Origin: Chrysophaeum taylorii
Taxonomy: Eukaryota; Sar; Pelagophyceae; Pelagomonadales; Pelagomonadaceae
Direction: 5' to 3'
Assembly (NCBI GenBank): GCA_029834535.1
Contig: JAQMWT010000081.1
Location: 216,750 to 280,749 of the forward strand
Length of the DNA stretch: 64,000 nucleotides
Shown here: in pieces, positions 41,318-50,804 of the stretch
Position numbering within the stretch: position 1 is the first letter of the stretch
Layout of the letters: each line of letters opens with the position of its first letter
Translations under genes and position numbers: made by a program
Notes under the pieces: model-generated
What the model was told of the DNA's origin: nothing
What the model saw: only the letters and a program-made list of their open reading frames with translations
Database searches by the model: none

Positions 41318-43017
41318 TCATTGGGGGGGAGCGTAGCGTGCTCGAAGGTCCTCGAAGGCGCGCTTCGCCTTGGCCGCGAGGGCAGCCGGGTCGCGGTCGT
41401 CGAGGGGGGCCGCGACGGCGTGGCAGGCGGGCGCGACGAGGACCGGGACGAGAGTCGCGCGAGCCGAGGCGGCGATGGTGGCGAGGTCGGGTTCTTCTTC
41501 TTCTTCTTCTTCTTCCGCAGCGACGACGACGAGGATGGATCGGCGCGCAAAGAGCTCGCTCGCGACGCGCTGGCGCGAGGCGGGAACCAGCTTTGGCCCG
41601 AGCGCGAGGACGTCAGAGAGCGAGGGTTTCCGGATCGCGACGGTCGCGTCGGGGACGAGGGCGTCGCAGGTGACCGCGAGACTGGGTCCGCGCAGGACAG
41701 TGGCGTCGACGACCGCGAGGAGGAGTTTGGGGGTGTCTGGTCGACGGAGGGCGTCGCGGTCGACGACGACCATATTCGACCTCGCTAACTCGGCGACGAA
41801 TCGCTTCGAGAAGGCGGGGTCGACGATGCGCGGGGGCATGAAGACGATGATCAAGGGCGCGAGGAGGAGGAGAGGCGGCGCGACGTAAAGAACAAAAGCG
41901 ACGACGACGAGCAAAGACGCGGCGGCGATTTTGAGTCGACGCGGATTCGCCGCGCGCGCCGCCGCGCGCCACCACGACGTTCCGGAACAACAACCCGGGG
42001 ACACGAGCTTTGAGGAGAATTGGCCGGTCATGATGTCGGCGCGCGCGACGGTGTGCTTGCGGTCGAGGACGGCGGTCGCGGCCGCCGCGCCGCCTCGCGC
42101 GACGTCGGCGGCGACGCCGGCCGCGTCCACGACGACCGGTCGCGAGACCGAGCCGCCGCGCTTCACCACAAACGCGAGATGACGGAGCGTGAGGGTCTCG
42201 TCGTACAGCAGCTCGGGGTCGACCACGACCCCCAGCCTCTCCTCGATCTCGGCGAGGAGGTGCATGCCCTCCATCGAATCCATTCCGAGATTCTTGAGCG
42301 GCTCGTCTCGACCGACCTCGTCTCGCTTGCCGACCTTTGCCGCAATCGCCTCGAGCTCCGACGCGAGGTCCTCGTCGCTCAGAAGAGAGCGTCGCGTCAA
42401 TGGTTTTTTCGGGGATTCATCTTCTTCTTCTTCTTCTTCTAAAAAGGTCGCGAGCACGGGCAGCTCGCCGGCCGCGAGCTTGAGCTTACAGGCCCGTCGC
42501 GCGATCTTGCCCGAGGTGGTTTTCGGGACAGTTCGCGCCGGCGCGACCACGAGCCGGGCGAGGCGGACGCCGTGCTCGCGCGCGACCGCCTCCCCCACGG
42601 CCCGCGCCACGCCTAACCCCAGAGACCCGTCCTTGGCCTCGACGACGAGCTCCACGCCGTCGTCCGAAGGTATGGCCGCCGAGCAGCCGGGCCGCAACGC
42701 GCCCCGCGAGGCATCCTCGGCCGTCTTCTCGAGGTCCTGCGGGTATACATTCTTGCCGCGCACGATCAGGAGGTCCTTGATGCGACCGCATATAAAGAGC
42801 TCGCCCTCGAACACAAAGCCGAGATCCCCCGTCCGGAGCCAACCCGGGCTGCCGTCGAGCGTTCCGCAAAACGATTCTTCGTCGGGGATATTGTAGTAGC
42901 CGCGCGCCATAGAGGGCGACCGCAGCCACACCTCCCCGACGAGGCCGTCCCCGATTCCGCGCCCCTCGCTCACGACGCGAAGCTCGATCGACTCCGGCGG
43001 AAATCCGCACCCGAACA

Positions 43018-43048
<31 letters not shown>

Positions 43049-44083
43049 GGAGCCGTTTTTCTCCACGACGCGACCCGCGCGGAGCTCGTCGGTGCTACAG
43101 TCGAGGCGCTTGACGCCGTTGGTGCAGACGAAGACCGTGTGCTCGGCGAGGCCGTAGGTGGGCCGGAGGGCTTCCCGCGGAAAGCTCGGGAAGGCGGCGA
43201 GGAAGGCGTCGACGTCCGAAGCGCGCACCGGCTCGGCCGCGTTGATCGCGTGTCGCACGCACGAGAGGTCGAGGGGGGGAGCGCTGGCCAAAGTCAGGTA
43301 CTTGCGGGCCGCGAGGCCAAAGGCGAAGGAGGGGGCCTGCGTGTGCGTCACCCGGAACTCGGCCATCATCTCGACCCACGACGTCGGTCTTCGAACAAAG
43401 TCTACGGGCGACGTATGGTATCCCCTACCGCCGCAATACGCCGTCCCCAGGTAGCTTCCGATGAGACCCATGTCGTGGTACTGCGGGAGCCACGACCCGC
43501 ACACCGTCTGCTGATCGGCCTCGAGCGCCCGCACGATCTCGCCCAGATTGTGCGACAGGTTGTCGCGGCAAATCACGACGCCCTTTGGCGCCGACGTCGA
43601 CCCCGACGTGAACTGGAGAAACGCCACGTCGTTTTCTTTTTTTTCTGTGCTGTTTCGTACCGCGGGCAGCGCGGCGTCGGTCGCAACAAAACTCATGTGC
43701 CGGAAAATCCCCCTTAGCCTGATCGCGCGCTCGTAGGCCGTCGTCGTCAGCGCCGTTTTCGCGCCGCACGTCTTCGACACCTGCTCGAAGGCCTCGCCGA
43801 CGGCGCCCCGGAGGTCCGGCGGGTACACCGGGACGGCCACCACCCCAGCCTTCAAGCACGCGTAAAAGGCGACGATGAAGTCGAGCCCCGGCGGGTAGCA
43901 CAGGAGGACGTGCGGACCAAAACCACCACCGAGCCCCCGGGCCACCTCCGCGCTCCTGGCCTCGAGCGCCGCGTACGTCAGCGATTCCTCGACCTGACCA
44001 CGCCCACCGAGGTACGTGTGCACGACCACGTCGGGCTGCGCCAATGCCCACGCCCGCACTTTCTCCAGCACATCATCGCGCAT
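41318..44083 (-). CDS. fatty acyl-AMP ligase with ACP domain and degenerate acyltransferase-like C-terminus
   Basis: 921 aa; the first ATG is at 44083. Residues 1-560 are an adenylate-forming enzyme: FTSGSTSAPKG (about 156), SWLPQYHDMGLIG (typical of FAAL/FadD32-like ligases), TYGLAEHT, GWLRTGDLGF and GRIKDLLIVRGKN. It should activate a fatty acid as acyl-AMP. Residues 570-650 are an acyl-carrier domain with the phosphopantetheine serine in GMDSMEG (about 600). Two hydrophobic stretches (about 717-751) follow, then about 150 residues resembling a PlsC-type acyltransferase (ATLVPVLVAP) without a visible HX4D motif. It may load acyl groups onto its own ACP for lipid or polyketide synthesis. It shares a 43-bp divergent promoter with the NDUFAF8-like gene. 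Confidence 0.88.
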
Positions 44084-44103
44084 CACCGAAAATCTGGGAG
44101 ATC

Positions 44104-44119
44104 TGACGTCATCACGTCA
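44104..44119. promoter_or_regulatory. tandem CRE-like boxes in a 43-bp divergent promoter
   Basis: TGACGTCA is followed immediately by TCACGTCA. The perfect palindrome is a classic bZIP (CREB/ATF, aureochrome core TGACGT) site. It lies between start codons at 44083 (minus) and 44127 (plus), so it probably serves both genes. Binding is inferred. Confidence 0.5.
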
Positions 44120-44126
44120 TCATAAT

Positions 44127-44330
44127 ATGTCGTCGGCTGGTGGTGGTGGCATCTCGTCTTCGTCCAAGCTCGGCGCGCTCTTCGCGCAGATGCTCGTGCG
44201 GTGCCCCGACGCCGTCGGGGCCTACGGCGCGTGCGTCCGGGCACACGTCGACAAGGGCACGCTCGAGCATAACGCCTGCGCGCGGGAGTTCGAAAGGATG
44301 AAAAAGTGCTTCGTCCGCCTGCGCCGATGA
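44127..44330 (+). CDS. NDUFAF8: twin-CX9C protein, NDUFAF8-like complex I assembly factor
   Basis: 67 aa. Two CX9C motifs are exact: CPDAVGAYGAC and CAREFERMKKC, the pattern of small mitochondrial intermembrane or matrix proteins folded by the MIA40 pathway. AYGACV with CAREFE and a final CF match the animal NDUFAF8 (C17orf89) family, which works with NDUFAF5 in complex I assembly. There is no cleavable presequence; a Ser/Gly-rich start precedes the helices. The ATG at 44127 follows a divergent promoter only 43 bp long. Other CHCH families remain possible, but the second motif is close to NDUFAF8. Confidence 0.75.
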   Translation: MSSAGGGGISSSSKLGALFAQMLVRCPDAVGAYGACVRAHVDKGTLEHNACAREFERMKKCFVRLRR

Positions 44331-44354
44331 AAGATAAATAAATAGCGGCTGCAA

Positions 44355-44385
<31 letters not shown>

Positions 44386-44593
44386 GGAGGGGTGGAGATG
44401 CCGACCTGGAATACGGTTTCTTTCGCCATGGGAGTAGTGGTAGTGGGCTCCTTCCCTTCCCTTCCCTTCCCTTCCCTTCCCTTCCTTTCCTCCTATGGGG
44501 AGATCGCACGCCTACCACCTATAGATACGTTTTGGATATTTGTTTGTTGTTTCAAAAAAGTGCTACTACTGGTCGTTTGGAGTCGTAGGAGTA
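44331..44593. repeat. spacer with CCCTT microsatellite
   Basis: A CTG run lies at 44357-44384, and a CTTCC pentanucleotide repeat (44451-44490) of about eight units. No gene is seen. Confidence 0.8.
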
Positions 44594-45290
44594 TGGCGCG
44601 GACCGAAAAAATCTCGCAATTCAACTCACAGTGCGTGCCGACGACCGACCAGCGGTTGATGCTCGCGAAAGAGAACGCTGATTGATTACCAGCACCACGA
44701 GCTGTACGCGAAAGATAGATTCAAGGCCGTGCGCCGCAAGATCCGCGGCAGCGATGGTCAAATATGTGACGGGCCTCGCTGGCATGTCTATCCTGGATTT
44801 GGCCTGCGCGACGCTCAAGCTAATTGCGGAACACCACGCGCGATTGGGCAGGCAAGGGGACGTCCGCGGATGTCGTGCCCGGATGGATCGAGGCGGAGAA
44901 CAAGGCGCTCGAGGGAACTGCGTTGCCGTGCGACATCGCCGAGGCCTTCGGAGAGGACCTACGACCTCATCACGACTCGTTGGAGCACGCCATTGCCTCT
45001 TCAGCATTCTCCTTCGCCTCAGCCACCGAGAGACCTTCGTCTACCTCCCCTCGCCTGAAACCTAAATCGCCGACCGGTTCTTAGAAAGCGTCGTACCCCC
45101 CCACGTCGATATCGTGTGGCCACCTACAGCTCTGTTTCTATGAACAGGACAGCGAAGGCATGGGCAGCTTCAGACTCCGGGGCACCTTCAAGTACGTCAA
45201 TTTTGTCAGGGTCGCTTCTGAGGCGGTATCCGCCGAGCACGCGCCCGTATGGGACATGACAATGGAGACGCAGCGCGAGAAGAAGGGGTT
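44594..45290 (+). pseudogene. broken SAM-dependent methyltransferase (frameshifted)
   Basis: Starts ATGGCGCGGACC. Pieces in different frames look like a class I methyltransferase. HHELYAKDRFKAV lies near 44695. GMSILDLAC (motif I, normally followed by GTG) lies near 44780 and is followed by ATLKLIAEH. YDLITTRW (the post-II/motif IV area) lies near 44960. Later NFVRVASEAVSAEH and VWDMTMET frames lie near 45195-45265. At least three frame changes are needed, and the GxG glycine loop is damaged. No intact product can be made. The target substrate is unknown. Confidence 0.5.
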
Positions 45291-45802
45291 TGTAGTTGAA
45301 AATAATAGTCCGGGTGTGCCATCATGCTGTTGTTGTTTTTGTTGTTTGTGTTCACCCCCCGGTGGAAGTTGTTGTAATAATACTAAGTATAGCCGAGGAG
45401 TCCGTCCTAAACTCACGCTCAACACCATCACTTTCCCTCCCGGCTTGCTCTTACCGCCCGCCCGCCCCCCCTACGTTCTGCACCACGTCTTGCGCCTCCT
45501 CACGCCACGCGCTCTTTTCGCTGTTTTGTCTCGCCTCTCTGTACGTGTCTTTGTCTCTCCCGTCTTCTTTGGCCTTGTTGCTTTCCCCTTACTACACTCT
45601 GCGGGCGACTGCGGCCTTTTTTTTCTCTCTCCTCTCGATAGTAGTATAGCTAATTAAAAGGGTAGGAAACTCTGAGCGAGAGGACGTCACCCAAAATCGA
45701 TCGATCGCAATGTGCTAATAATAAATAAGCGCGGGTTCGAGATGGGGTCATCAATCAGACTGGAAGGCGATTGATTGATTGATTGATTGATTGAGAAGGG
45801 CC
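45291..45802. other. spacer upstream of the anoctamin gene
   Basis: About 510 bp. It contains TGTTG-rich and pyrimidine-rich stretches and, just before the start codon, a TTGA repeat (45771-45794), which would lie in the 5' UTR. No other gene is seen. Confidence 0.5.
45771..45794. repeat. TTGA tetranucleotide repeat abutting the anoctamin start
   Basis: Six units end 9 bp before the ATG at 45803. Confidence 0.9.
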
Positions 45803-48800
45803 ATGGGTGGGTCGAGCTCGAAGGAGTTGAACGAGCCGTTGATGGGGTACAAGTTCCCGACGGACCGGGCGAAGATGCGTCACGTGCGGAGCTATCCATT
45901 CGACGAGGCCGTGCACGACGGCAACGCTGGAATGTACGACTATTTGATAATCTTCAACAAGCCCGACGAGAAGGGGGTCGGGGGTCTCGAGGGGACGGCC
46001 CAGCAGACGAAGGACCTCGATCGGTTGAGCTGGAACGACATCGAGGAGACGTGGTTCCAGGCGATTCCCGGCGACGAGGATCGTAAGAACAAAGGCGTGA
46101 GGTGGCTTCGGGAGGAGTGGATGGTGCGATTTCGGACCGACACGGTGTCGTCGGCAGAGGGCGGTGACACAATCCCCAGGGCGACGTTCGAAGGTCTGGT
46201 GCGCGAGCACATCATCGACGTCCTCGGGCGTAAGGCAGGTCTGCAGCTGTCGCTGCGCGTCTCGACCAAGGGGGATCGCGTCTACTGTCTCGTGAGGGCG
46301 CCCGAATCTTTGCTGGAGCTCAAGGCCGACCGAATAAAGTACAAGTTAAAGTTTCGGGGGGAAGTGGATCCGGGGTTTGACTTTTGGTCCAGGTGGGCCG
46401 ACCACGACATGCTCAACAGGCCCGTCTACGTCGAGCTCCGCGAGGATTCCATCCTGTACGACAAGAACAAGGCGAACGAGATCCTCGAGGACCTGTACGG
46501 CGCGGGCAAAATCGGCGCGAACGACGCCGCCGTGATGGACGTGGAGGAACCGACGAAAAAGCACTGGAGCCGGCGCATCCACGCGTTGGAGCGCATCGCC
46601 GACAAGGTTCCCGTCTCGAACGAGTACCCGGCGTACGCCGAATTTTCGACGAATCGGCGCGAGCGCCACTTGTTCGAGGAGTACCAGTCGGCGCGCGGCA
46701 GGACGTTGTTTTTACCCAAGGATCGGCTCTATCTGACGCGGCGGCTGATCGACGAACAGTTTGACTTTGGCGTCCTGGTGGAAAACGAGGTCGTCGTCGC
46801 GTGCTTCGCGCTGCACGACGCCTCGCGCGGCGAGCCGACGCTGAACGTGACGTGGTTCCTCAGACACTGGGTCCTTCCGTGGGGGCTGAGTCGCTCGACG
46901 GCCGATCAGCTCGGGGCGCCGGCAGTCTCGCATCCAGCGATCGAGCGCGGCGTGGTCTGCCCGGTTTACCTGTGGCCGTGGGCTCAACCGCTCGTGGAGA
47001 TACGCGCCTATTTTGGCGAGAAGATTGCTCTGTACTTCGCGTGGGTCGGGTTCTACGGGTATTCGCTGCTCATTCCCGCGATCGCGGGCTTTGGTTGCGA
47101 GATGTACTTGCTCCTGACGGGAAATTCGGACGAGAGCCGAGGCATCCACGTCGACCAGATCTTTCTCGGGTTTTTCCTGGTGGCGTGGGCCGCGTACTAC
47201 AAGGAAAGCTGGGACGTCGAGTCGAGGTACGCCGCGGCGAAATGGGGCACGATAAACTTCGAGGAAGTAGAGCAAGACAGACCCCAGTTTGTCGGCGACC
47301 CCGACCAGCCGCGGAGATTGTCGCCCATCACGAACCAGAACGAGACGTATTATCCCGACGAGAAGCGGACCACGATGCGATGCTGCTCGGCGTTGGTCGT
47401 GTTCGTCCTGGCCGCCGTCCTTCTCCTGATCGTGCTGCTCATCTTCTACGTCCAGAACCTGGTCCTCGAGGCGGGATACGGCACGGTCGCTCTGCTGTTT
47501 TCCGTCGTCCAGGCGGGTCTCGTCTCGGTCTTCAGCTTCGTCTACACAAAAGTCGCGTACTTTCTCAACGACCAGGAAAATTACCGCACCCAAACAGACT
47601 ACGAAAACAACTTGATCCTCAAGAAGTTCTTCTTCGAGGTGTTCAACAACTATTCGGCGCTCGCGATAACCGCGTTCTTCAAGAGCACCTACTTCGAGTG
47701 CATCGCGGGCTCTCAGAACTGCCTCGGGGACCTCAAGGTTTTGTTGATCTCCATGGCCGCGACGCGATACGTCATCGCCGTCTACAAAGTCCTCGCCAGC
47801 GGCATCGGGACCATCTTGGGCTTTGGCGGCGGCGGCGAGCACGGGGCGAGCGATTCGTCGTCGTCCTCGTTGTTGCTGGAATCGACCCCGAACCCGCTGC
47901 TGAACAACAGCGACATTTTCGACGAGGAGGTCGAACTGGGTGCGATTGGCGAGGAGCACAAAGACGGGGCCTTGCACGACCTCGACACGCCGCGGTTTGA
48001 AGCGGAGATCGCGCTAGACGAGTACGAAGGCACGTTCGACGACTACGCCGAGATCGTGCTTCAGATGGGCCTCGTGACCATGTTCTCGCTCGGGTTCTAC
48101 GCGCTTCCCTTGACCGCGATGCTCGAAACTCTCCTCCAGATCCGCGGCGACGCGTATAACCTCACCGCGCTCACCCGGCGCCCCGACCCAAACCTCGCCG
48201 AAACCGTCGGGTCGTGGGGCTCGCTCATGGACGCGATGGGCTTGCTGGCCGTGTTCTCCAACGCCGGCATCATCTGCTTCACGACGTCCTCGATGATCTC
48301 GTACACTTTCCTCCAAAAACTTCTCGCCTTCTTCGTCCTCGAACAGCTCATGCTCGCGTGCAAGATGGCCACCAAACTCTCGGTCTCGCGGACGCCCGTC
48401 GACCTCTACGAAATTATCAAACGCCAGCAGTTCGTGGTCAACCGTCACAAGAACGTCGTCTTCGACTACGAGGACGAAGAAAAGGACGAAGAAGACGAGG
48501 TCGGAAAGAAGCGCGGCCACGTCGACCGCGACAACCTCAAGACCTCGGCCGTCAAGCAGGCCGCGCTCGGCCCCGTCGAACTCAAGCAAATCAAGTTCCT
48601 CAACGACAGACTCAAAGACTGCGACGCCGACATGAAGGTCGCCCGCTCAGAATTCAAGCGCGCGTCGCGTTCCGAAATCCTCAACGACGAGCTCGGCGTT
48701 TCGTACTCGCGCCGCGCGCCCGACCTCGCGCTCGGCATGCTCACGCTCACCATCCTCGAGGCCGAGAACGTCGGCACGCGCCACAACCGCGTCGACGCCA

Positions 48801-49297
48801 AAAACTGCCGCCTCGTCGTGCACATTCGCGACGCGACGCCGCGGAACGAAAGAAAGTACGACGGCCAGCCCGGCCCGAGTCCCCAGGTGTCCAAGCCCGC
48901 CCGCCTCCCGCCAAAGACCCCGGGCCTCTCGTCCGAGGTCCTCAACTCGGGTGCCCGCCTCGTCTTCAACCAAACCTTCTCGCTCGCACCCATCAAAACC
49001 TCCAAGGCCGAGGTCTTCATCGAAATCATGGACGAGTCCAAGCGCATCAAGCTCGGCACCACGACGCTCATGCTCACCGACCTCTCCAACCAACAAAAGC
49101 AGTCGCTCACGCTTTCCATCGCAAAGTCCATGTCCACCGGCGAGGCCGCCGTCCTCTACGTCAAGGCCCACTTCCAGTTCTCCAAGATAATTCCGATCAA
49201 GCGCCGCATCTACGCCATCAAAGACGAGCAGCGCAAGCTCGCGCGCGACATCCAGAACATCCGCCTCGGCAATCCGATCGAGCAACAGTGGGAGTGA
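45803..49297 (+). CDS. anoctamin (TMEM16) with C-terminal C2 domain and N-myristoylation signal
   Basis: 1164 aa. TMEM16 proteins are Ca2+-activated lipid scramblases or chloride channels. Diagnostic blocks are AYFGEKIALYFAWVGFYGY (about 400), AYYKESWDVESRYAAAKWG, RTQTDYENNLILKKFFFE with NYSALAITAFFKS (about 590-620), and ALPLTAMLETLLQIRGDAY with RRPDP and SWGSLMDAMG (about 770-815). Residues 1-360 form the cytosolic dimerisation-type domain. The ATG at 45803 gives MGGSSSKE, an N-myristoylation consensus (Gly2, Ser6). A hydrophilic loop at about 680-740 is acidic. Residues 975-1120 look like a C2 domain (LTLTILEAENVG, LVFNQTFSLAP), unusual for this family. Conservation of the Ca2+-coordinating acidic residues was not fully checked. 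Confidence 0.92.
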   Translation: MGGSSSKELNEPLMGYKFPTDRAKMRHVRSYPFDEAVHDGNAGMYDYLIIFNKPDEKGVGGLEGTAQQTKDLDRLSWNDIEETWFQAIPGDEDRKNKGVRWLREEWMVRFRTDTVSSAEGGDTIPRATFEGLVREHIIDVLGRKAGLQLSLRVSTKGDRVYCLVRAPESLLELKADRIKYKLKFRGEVDPGFDFWSRWADHDMLNRPVYVELREDSILYDKNKANEILEDLYGAGKIGANDAAVMDVEEPTKKHWSRRIHALERIADKVPVSNEYPAYAEFSTNRRERHLFEEYQSARGRTLFLPKDRLYLTRRLIDEQFDFGVLVENEVVVACFALHDASRGEPTLNVTWFLRHWVLPWGLSRSTADQLGAPAVSHPAIERGVVCPVYLWPWAQPLVEIRAYFGEKIALYFAWVGFYGYSLLIPAIAGFGCEMYLLLTGNSDESRGIHVDQIFLGFFLVAWAAYYKESWDVESRYAAAKWGTINFEEVEQDRPQFVGDPDQPRRLSPITNQNETYYPDEKRTTMRCCSALVVFVLAAVLLLIVLLIFYVQNLVLEAGYGTVALLFSVVQAGLVSVFSFVYTKVAYFLNDQENYRTQTDYENNLILKKFFFEVFNNYSALAITAFFKSTYFECIAGSQNCLGDLKVLLISMAATRYVIAVYKVLASGIGTILGFGGGGEHGASDSSSSSLLLESTPNPLLNNSDIFDEEVELGAIGEEHKDGALHDLDTPRFEAEIALDEYEGTFDDYAEIVLQMGLVTMFSLGFYALPLTAMLETLLQIRGDAYNLTALTRRPDPNLAETVGSWGSLMDAMGLLAVFSNAGIICFTTSSMISYTFLQKLLAFFVLEQLMLACKMATKLSVSRTPVDLYEIIKRQQFVVNRHKNVVFDYEDEEKDEEDEVGKKRGHVDRDNLKTSAVKQAALGPVELKQIKFLNDRLKDCDADMKVARSEFKRASRSEILNDELGVSYSRRAPDLALGMLTLTILEAENVGTRHNRVDAKNCRLVVHIRDATPRNERKYDGQPGPSPQVSKPARLPPKTPGLSSEVLNSGARLVFNQTFSLAPIKTSKAEVFIEIMDESKRIKLGTTTLMLTDLSNQQKQSLTLSIAKSMSTGEAAVLYVKAHFQFSKIIPIKRRIYAIKDEQRKLARDIQNIRLGNPIEQQWE

Positions 49298-49621
49298 GTG
49301 CCGCCAACTAGTACTTTTTGATGCTCTCTCACCCCCGCAGCTTCCCTGACTTCACCGCGCTCTCGCCGAGGCCCCAGGGCGAGGCAAAAACCGAGCCGGG
49401 TGAATAGCGCGCGCTTTCGGCGCAAAGGCGATCGCCCCACATCATTGTTAGTTAGATACGGAGGAGGAGTAATTTTATTGATCATCCGGGCGTCCGGCCG
49501 GCCAAGCTCTGGCCATCATCATCAACGCAATCCTCCTCCTCCTCCTAACCCTAACCATCAGGTTTGTTGTTGTTGTTGTTGACCTTCGAGCTTGCTCCTA
49601 CTAAACCCTCAGGAGGAAGAG
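49298..49621. other. spacer, possible upstream exon region
   Basis: Contains CCTCCT and TTG repeats, and the short telomere-like CCTAACCCTAACC that is probably chance. A possible splice acceptor (CCCTCAG at 49606-49612) precedes the Rgp1-like frame. No upstream exon was identified. Confidence 0.4.
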
Positions 49622-50086
49622 ATGCTGGCGGCGACCATCAGGCCGTTGTTGGACCTCGAAGGGCGGACGACAGGCAAGTCGGCGTACGCTATCCGCGTCG
49701 GAAACGATCTGTTCGCTCGGGCGACCGTGAATCGCACCACCGCTCAGCCCGGAGACGCGATCTGCTGTCGCCTGGAATTCTTGAGCGCGTGCGTGCAGCT
49801 GGCAGTGTTGTTGGAGGTCGACGCGACGTGCGTCGATTCTGCGCTCGTCTTCACCGAGCGGTGTGTGACGACCTCCGTCGTTCTCCACGTCCCGGTCGAC
49901 GCTCCCTCCTCCGGGAGAAAGTCGTCTTGGGCTTTGCGTTTCGAGTTTGTCTGCGGCCCTGATCCCCGAGATGTCCTCCAGTGGTCCCTTCCCATCAAGG
50001 TCGAGGGTGGCGATGGGCTGGCGCATCGGAGGCCTCCGGTCATCGACGTCGGCCATGACGGGAAGGCCGCCGCCGGCACGTCGTAG
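49622..50086 (+). CDS. Rgp1-like C-terminal fragment (arrestin-fold, Ric1-Rgp1 partner)
   Basis: 154 aa from the ATG at 49622. The segment SAYAIRVGNDLFARATVN, then GDAICCRLEFLSACVQLAVLLEVD, then SWALRFEFVCG and the terminal LQWSLPIKV resembles the C-terminal part of Rgp1 (RAB6A-GEF complex partner 2), which with Ric1 activates Rab6/Ypt6 at the Golgi. Full Rgp1 is over twice as long, and the N-terminal arrestin-like half is absent; the 324 bp upstream are too short for it. It could be a truncated family member, a gene with an unseen distant exon, or a chance likeness. The C-terminus is complete. It precedes the RING gene by 46 bp. Confidence 0.45.
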   Translation: MLAATIRPLLDLEGRTTGKSAYAIRVGNDLFARATVNRTTAQPGDAICCRLEFLSACVQLAVLLEVDATCVDSALVFTERCVTTSVVLHVPVDAPSSGRKSSWALRFEFVCGPDPRDVLQWSLPIKVEGGDGLAHRRPPVIDVGHDGKAAAGTS

Positions 50087-50132
50087 AGCGAGAGCCGTTG
50101 TGATAACAACACCGGATATTATCCTTTCTGAG

Positions 50133-50804
50133 ATGGTGGCCGAGATCACGTGTCCCGTGTGCTTTCAGTTTTTCGACAAAGGCCTCGAGCCCGTGATCTT
50201 CGCGGTGTGCAACGAGTGCAACGTAGTGTACTGCCGGCCATGCCTCACCATGTGCCTCGCACACGCGAGCATGTGCCCGCACTGTCGCAAGAAATTCGTT
50301 GTAACGCGACGGACCCAGCCCATCGGGTGCGGCCTCCAGCGACTCGCCGAGCTCCGGGGCAAGGCTGTGGAAGAGGCCAATGTGGTGCATCAGATCCCCG
50401 AGTCAGGGGAGCTCGCGATGGCGGCCGTGAGTCAGGAATGGCTCGAGACGCGTCGCAGAGAAGACAACGACGAGGAGTCGGAAGCGTGCGCCCGCCGCCT
50501 CGCCGACGACCCTGGCGGCGGTGGTCCCGCAGATCTGGACGAGGCATCGCGCAATCTAATAATTCAACTCGAGGAGGAACAAAAGCGCGCCGACGAGGCG
50601 TCGCTCAGGCTCGCCGAGCAACTCGAGGAGGAGGCAGAGCAGGAACGCGTCGCGGAAGAGCGAAGGGCCGAGGAGGACAGACAGCTGGCCGAACGACTCG
50701 ACCGCGAGTTCCAGGAGGAGCAGAGCGCCACCAAAAAACGGCGAGACTCGCTTCGCTTCACCGCCCGCAAAAAGCCCCGCATAGGGAAGAGGACATCGGC
50801 CTAA
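50133..50804 (+). CDS. RING-type zinc finger protein with coiled-coil tail
   Basis: 223 aa from the ATG at 50133; the frame is open upstream, but that part overlaps the Rgp1-like frame. Residues 5-55 carry CPVC, CNEC, YCRPC and CPHC spacing of a RING-like finger (MVAEITCPVC start), so an E3 ubiquitin-ligase role is likely. Residues 150-215 are a long Glu/Arg/Ala helix (LEEEQKRADEASLRLAEQLEEEAEQ), a coiled coil, ending in basic KKPRIGKRTSA that could be a nuclear signal. The finger is not a perfect C3HC4 match (no clear His), so metal ligation needs caution. Partners are unknown. Confidence 0.7.
   Translation: MVAEITCPVCFQFFDKGLEPVIFAVCNECNVVYCRPCLTMCLAHASMCPHCRKKFVVTRRTQPIGCGLQRLAELRGKAVEEANVVHQIPESGELAMAAVSQEWLETRRREDNDEESEACARRLADDPGGGGPADLDEASRNLIIQLEEEQKRADEASLRLAEQLEEEAEQERVAEERRAEEDRQLAERLDREFQEEQSATKKRRDSLRFTARKKPRIGKRTSA

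Noticed and set aside
45725-45765. GCGGGTTCGAGATGG resembling a tRNA T arm
   Set aside because: No acceptor, D or anticodon arms fold around it.
46712-47977. 421-aa minus-strand frame opposite the anoctamin gene
   Set aside because: Antisense to conserved TMEM16 motifs, with no motif of its own.
49545-49557. telomere-like CCTAACCCTAACC
   Set aside because: Only two units, next to CCT repeats in a gene spacer, so chance is sufficient.
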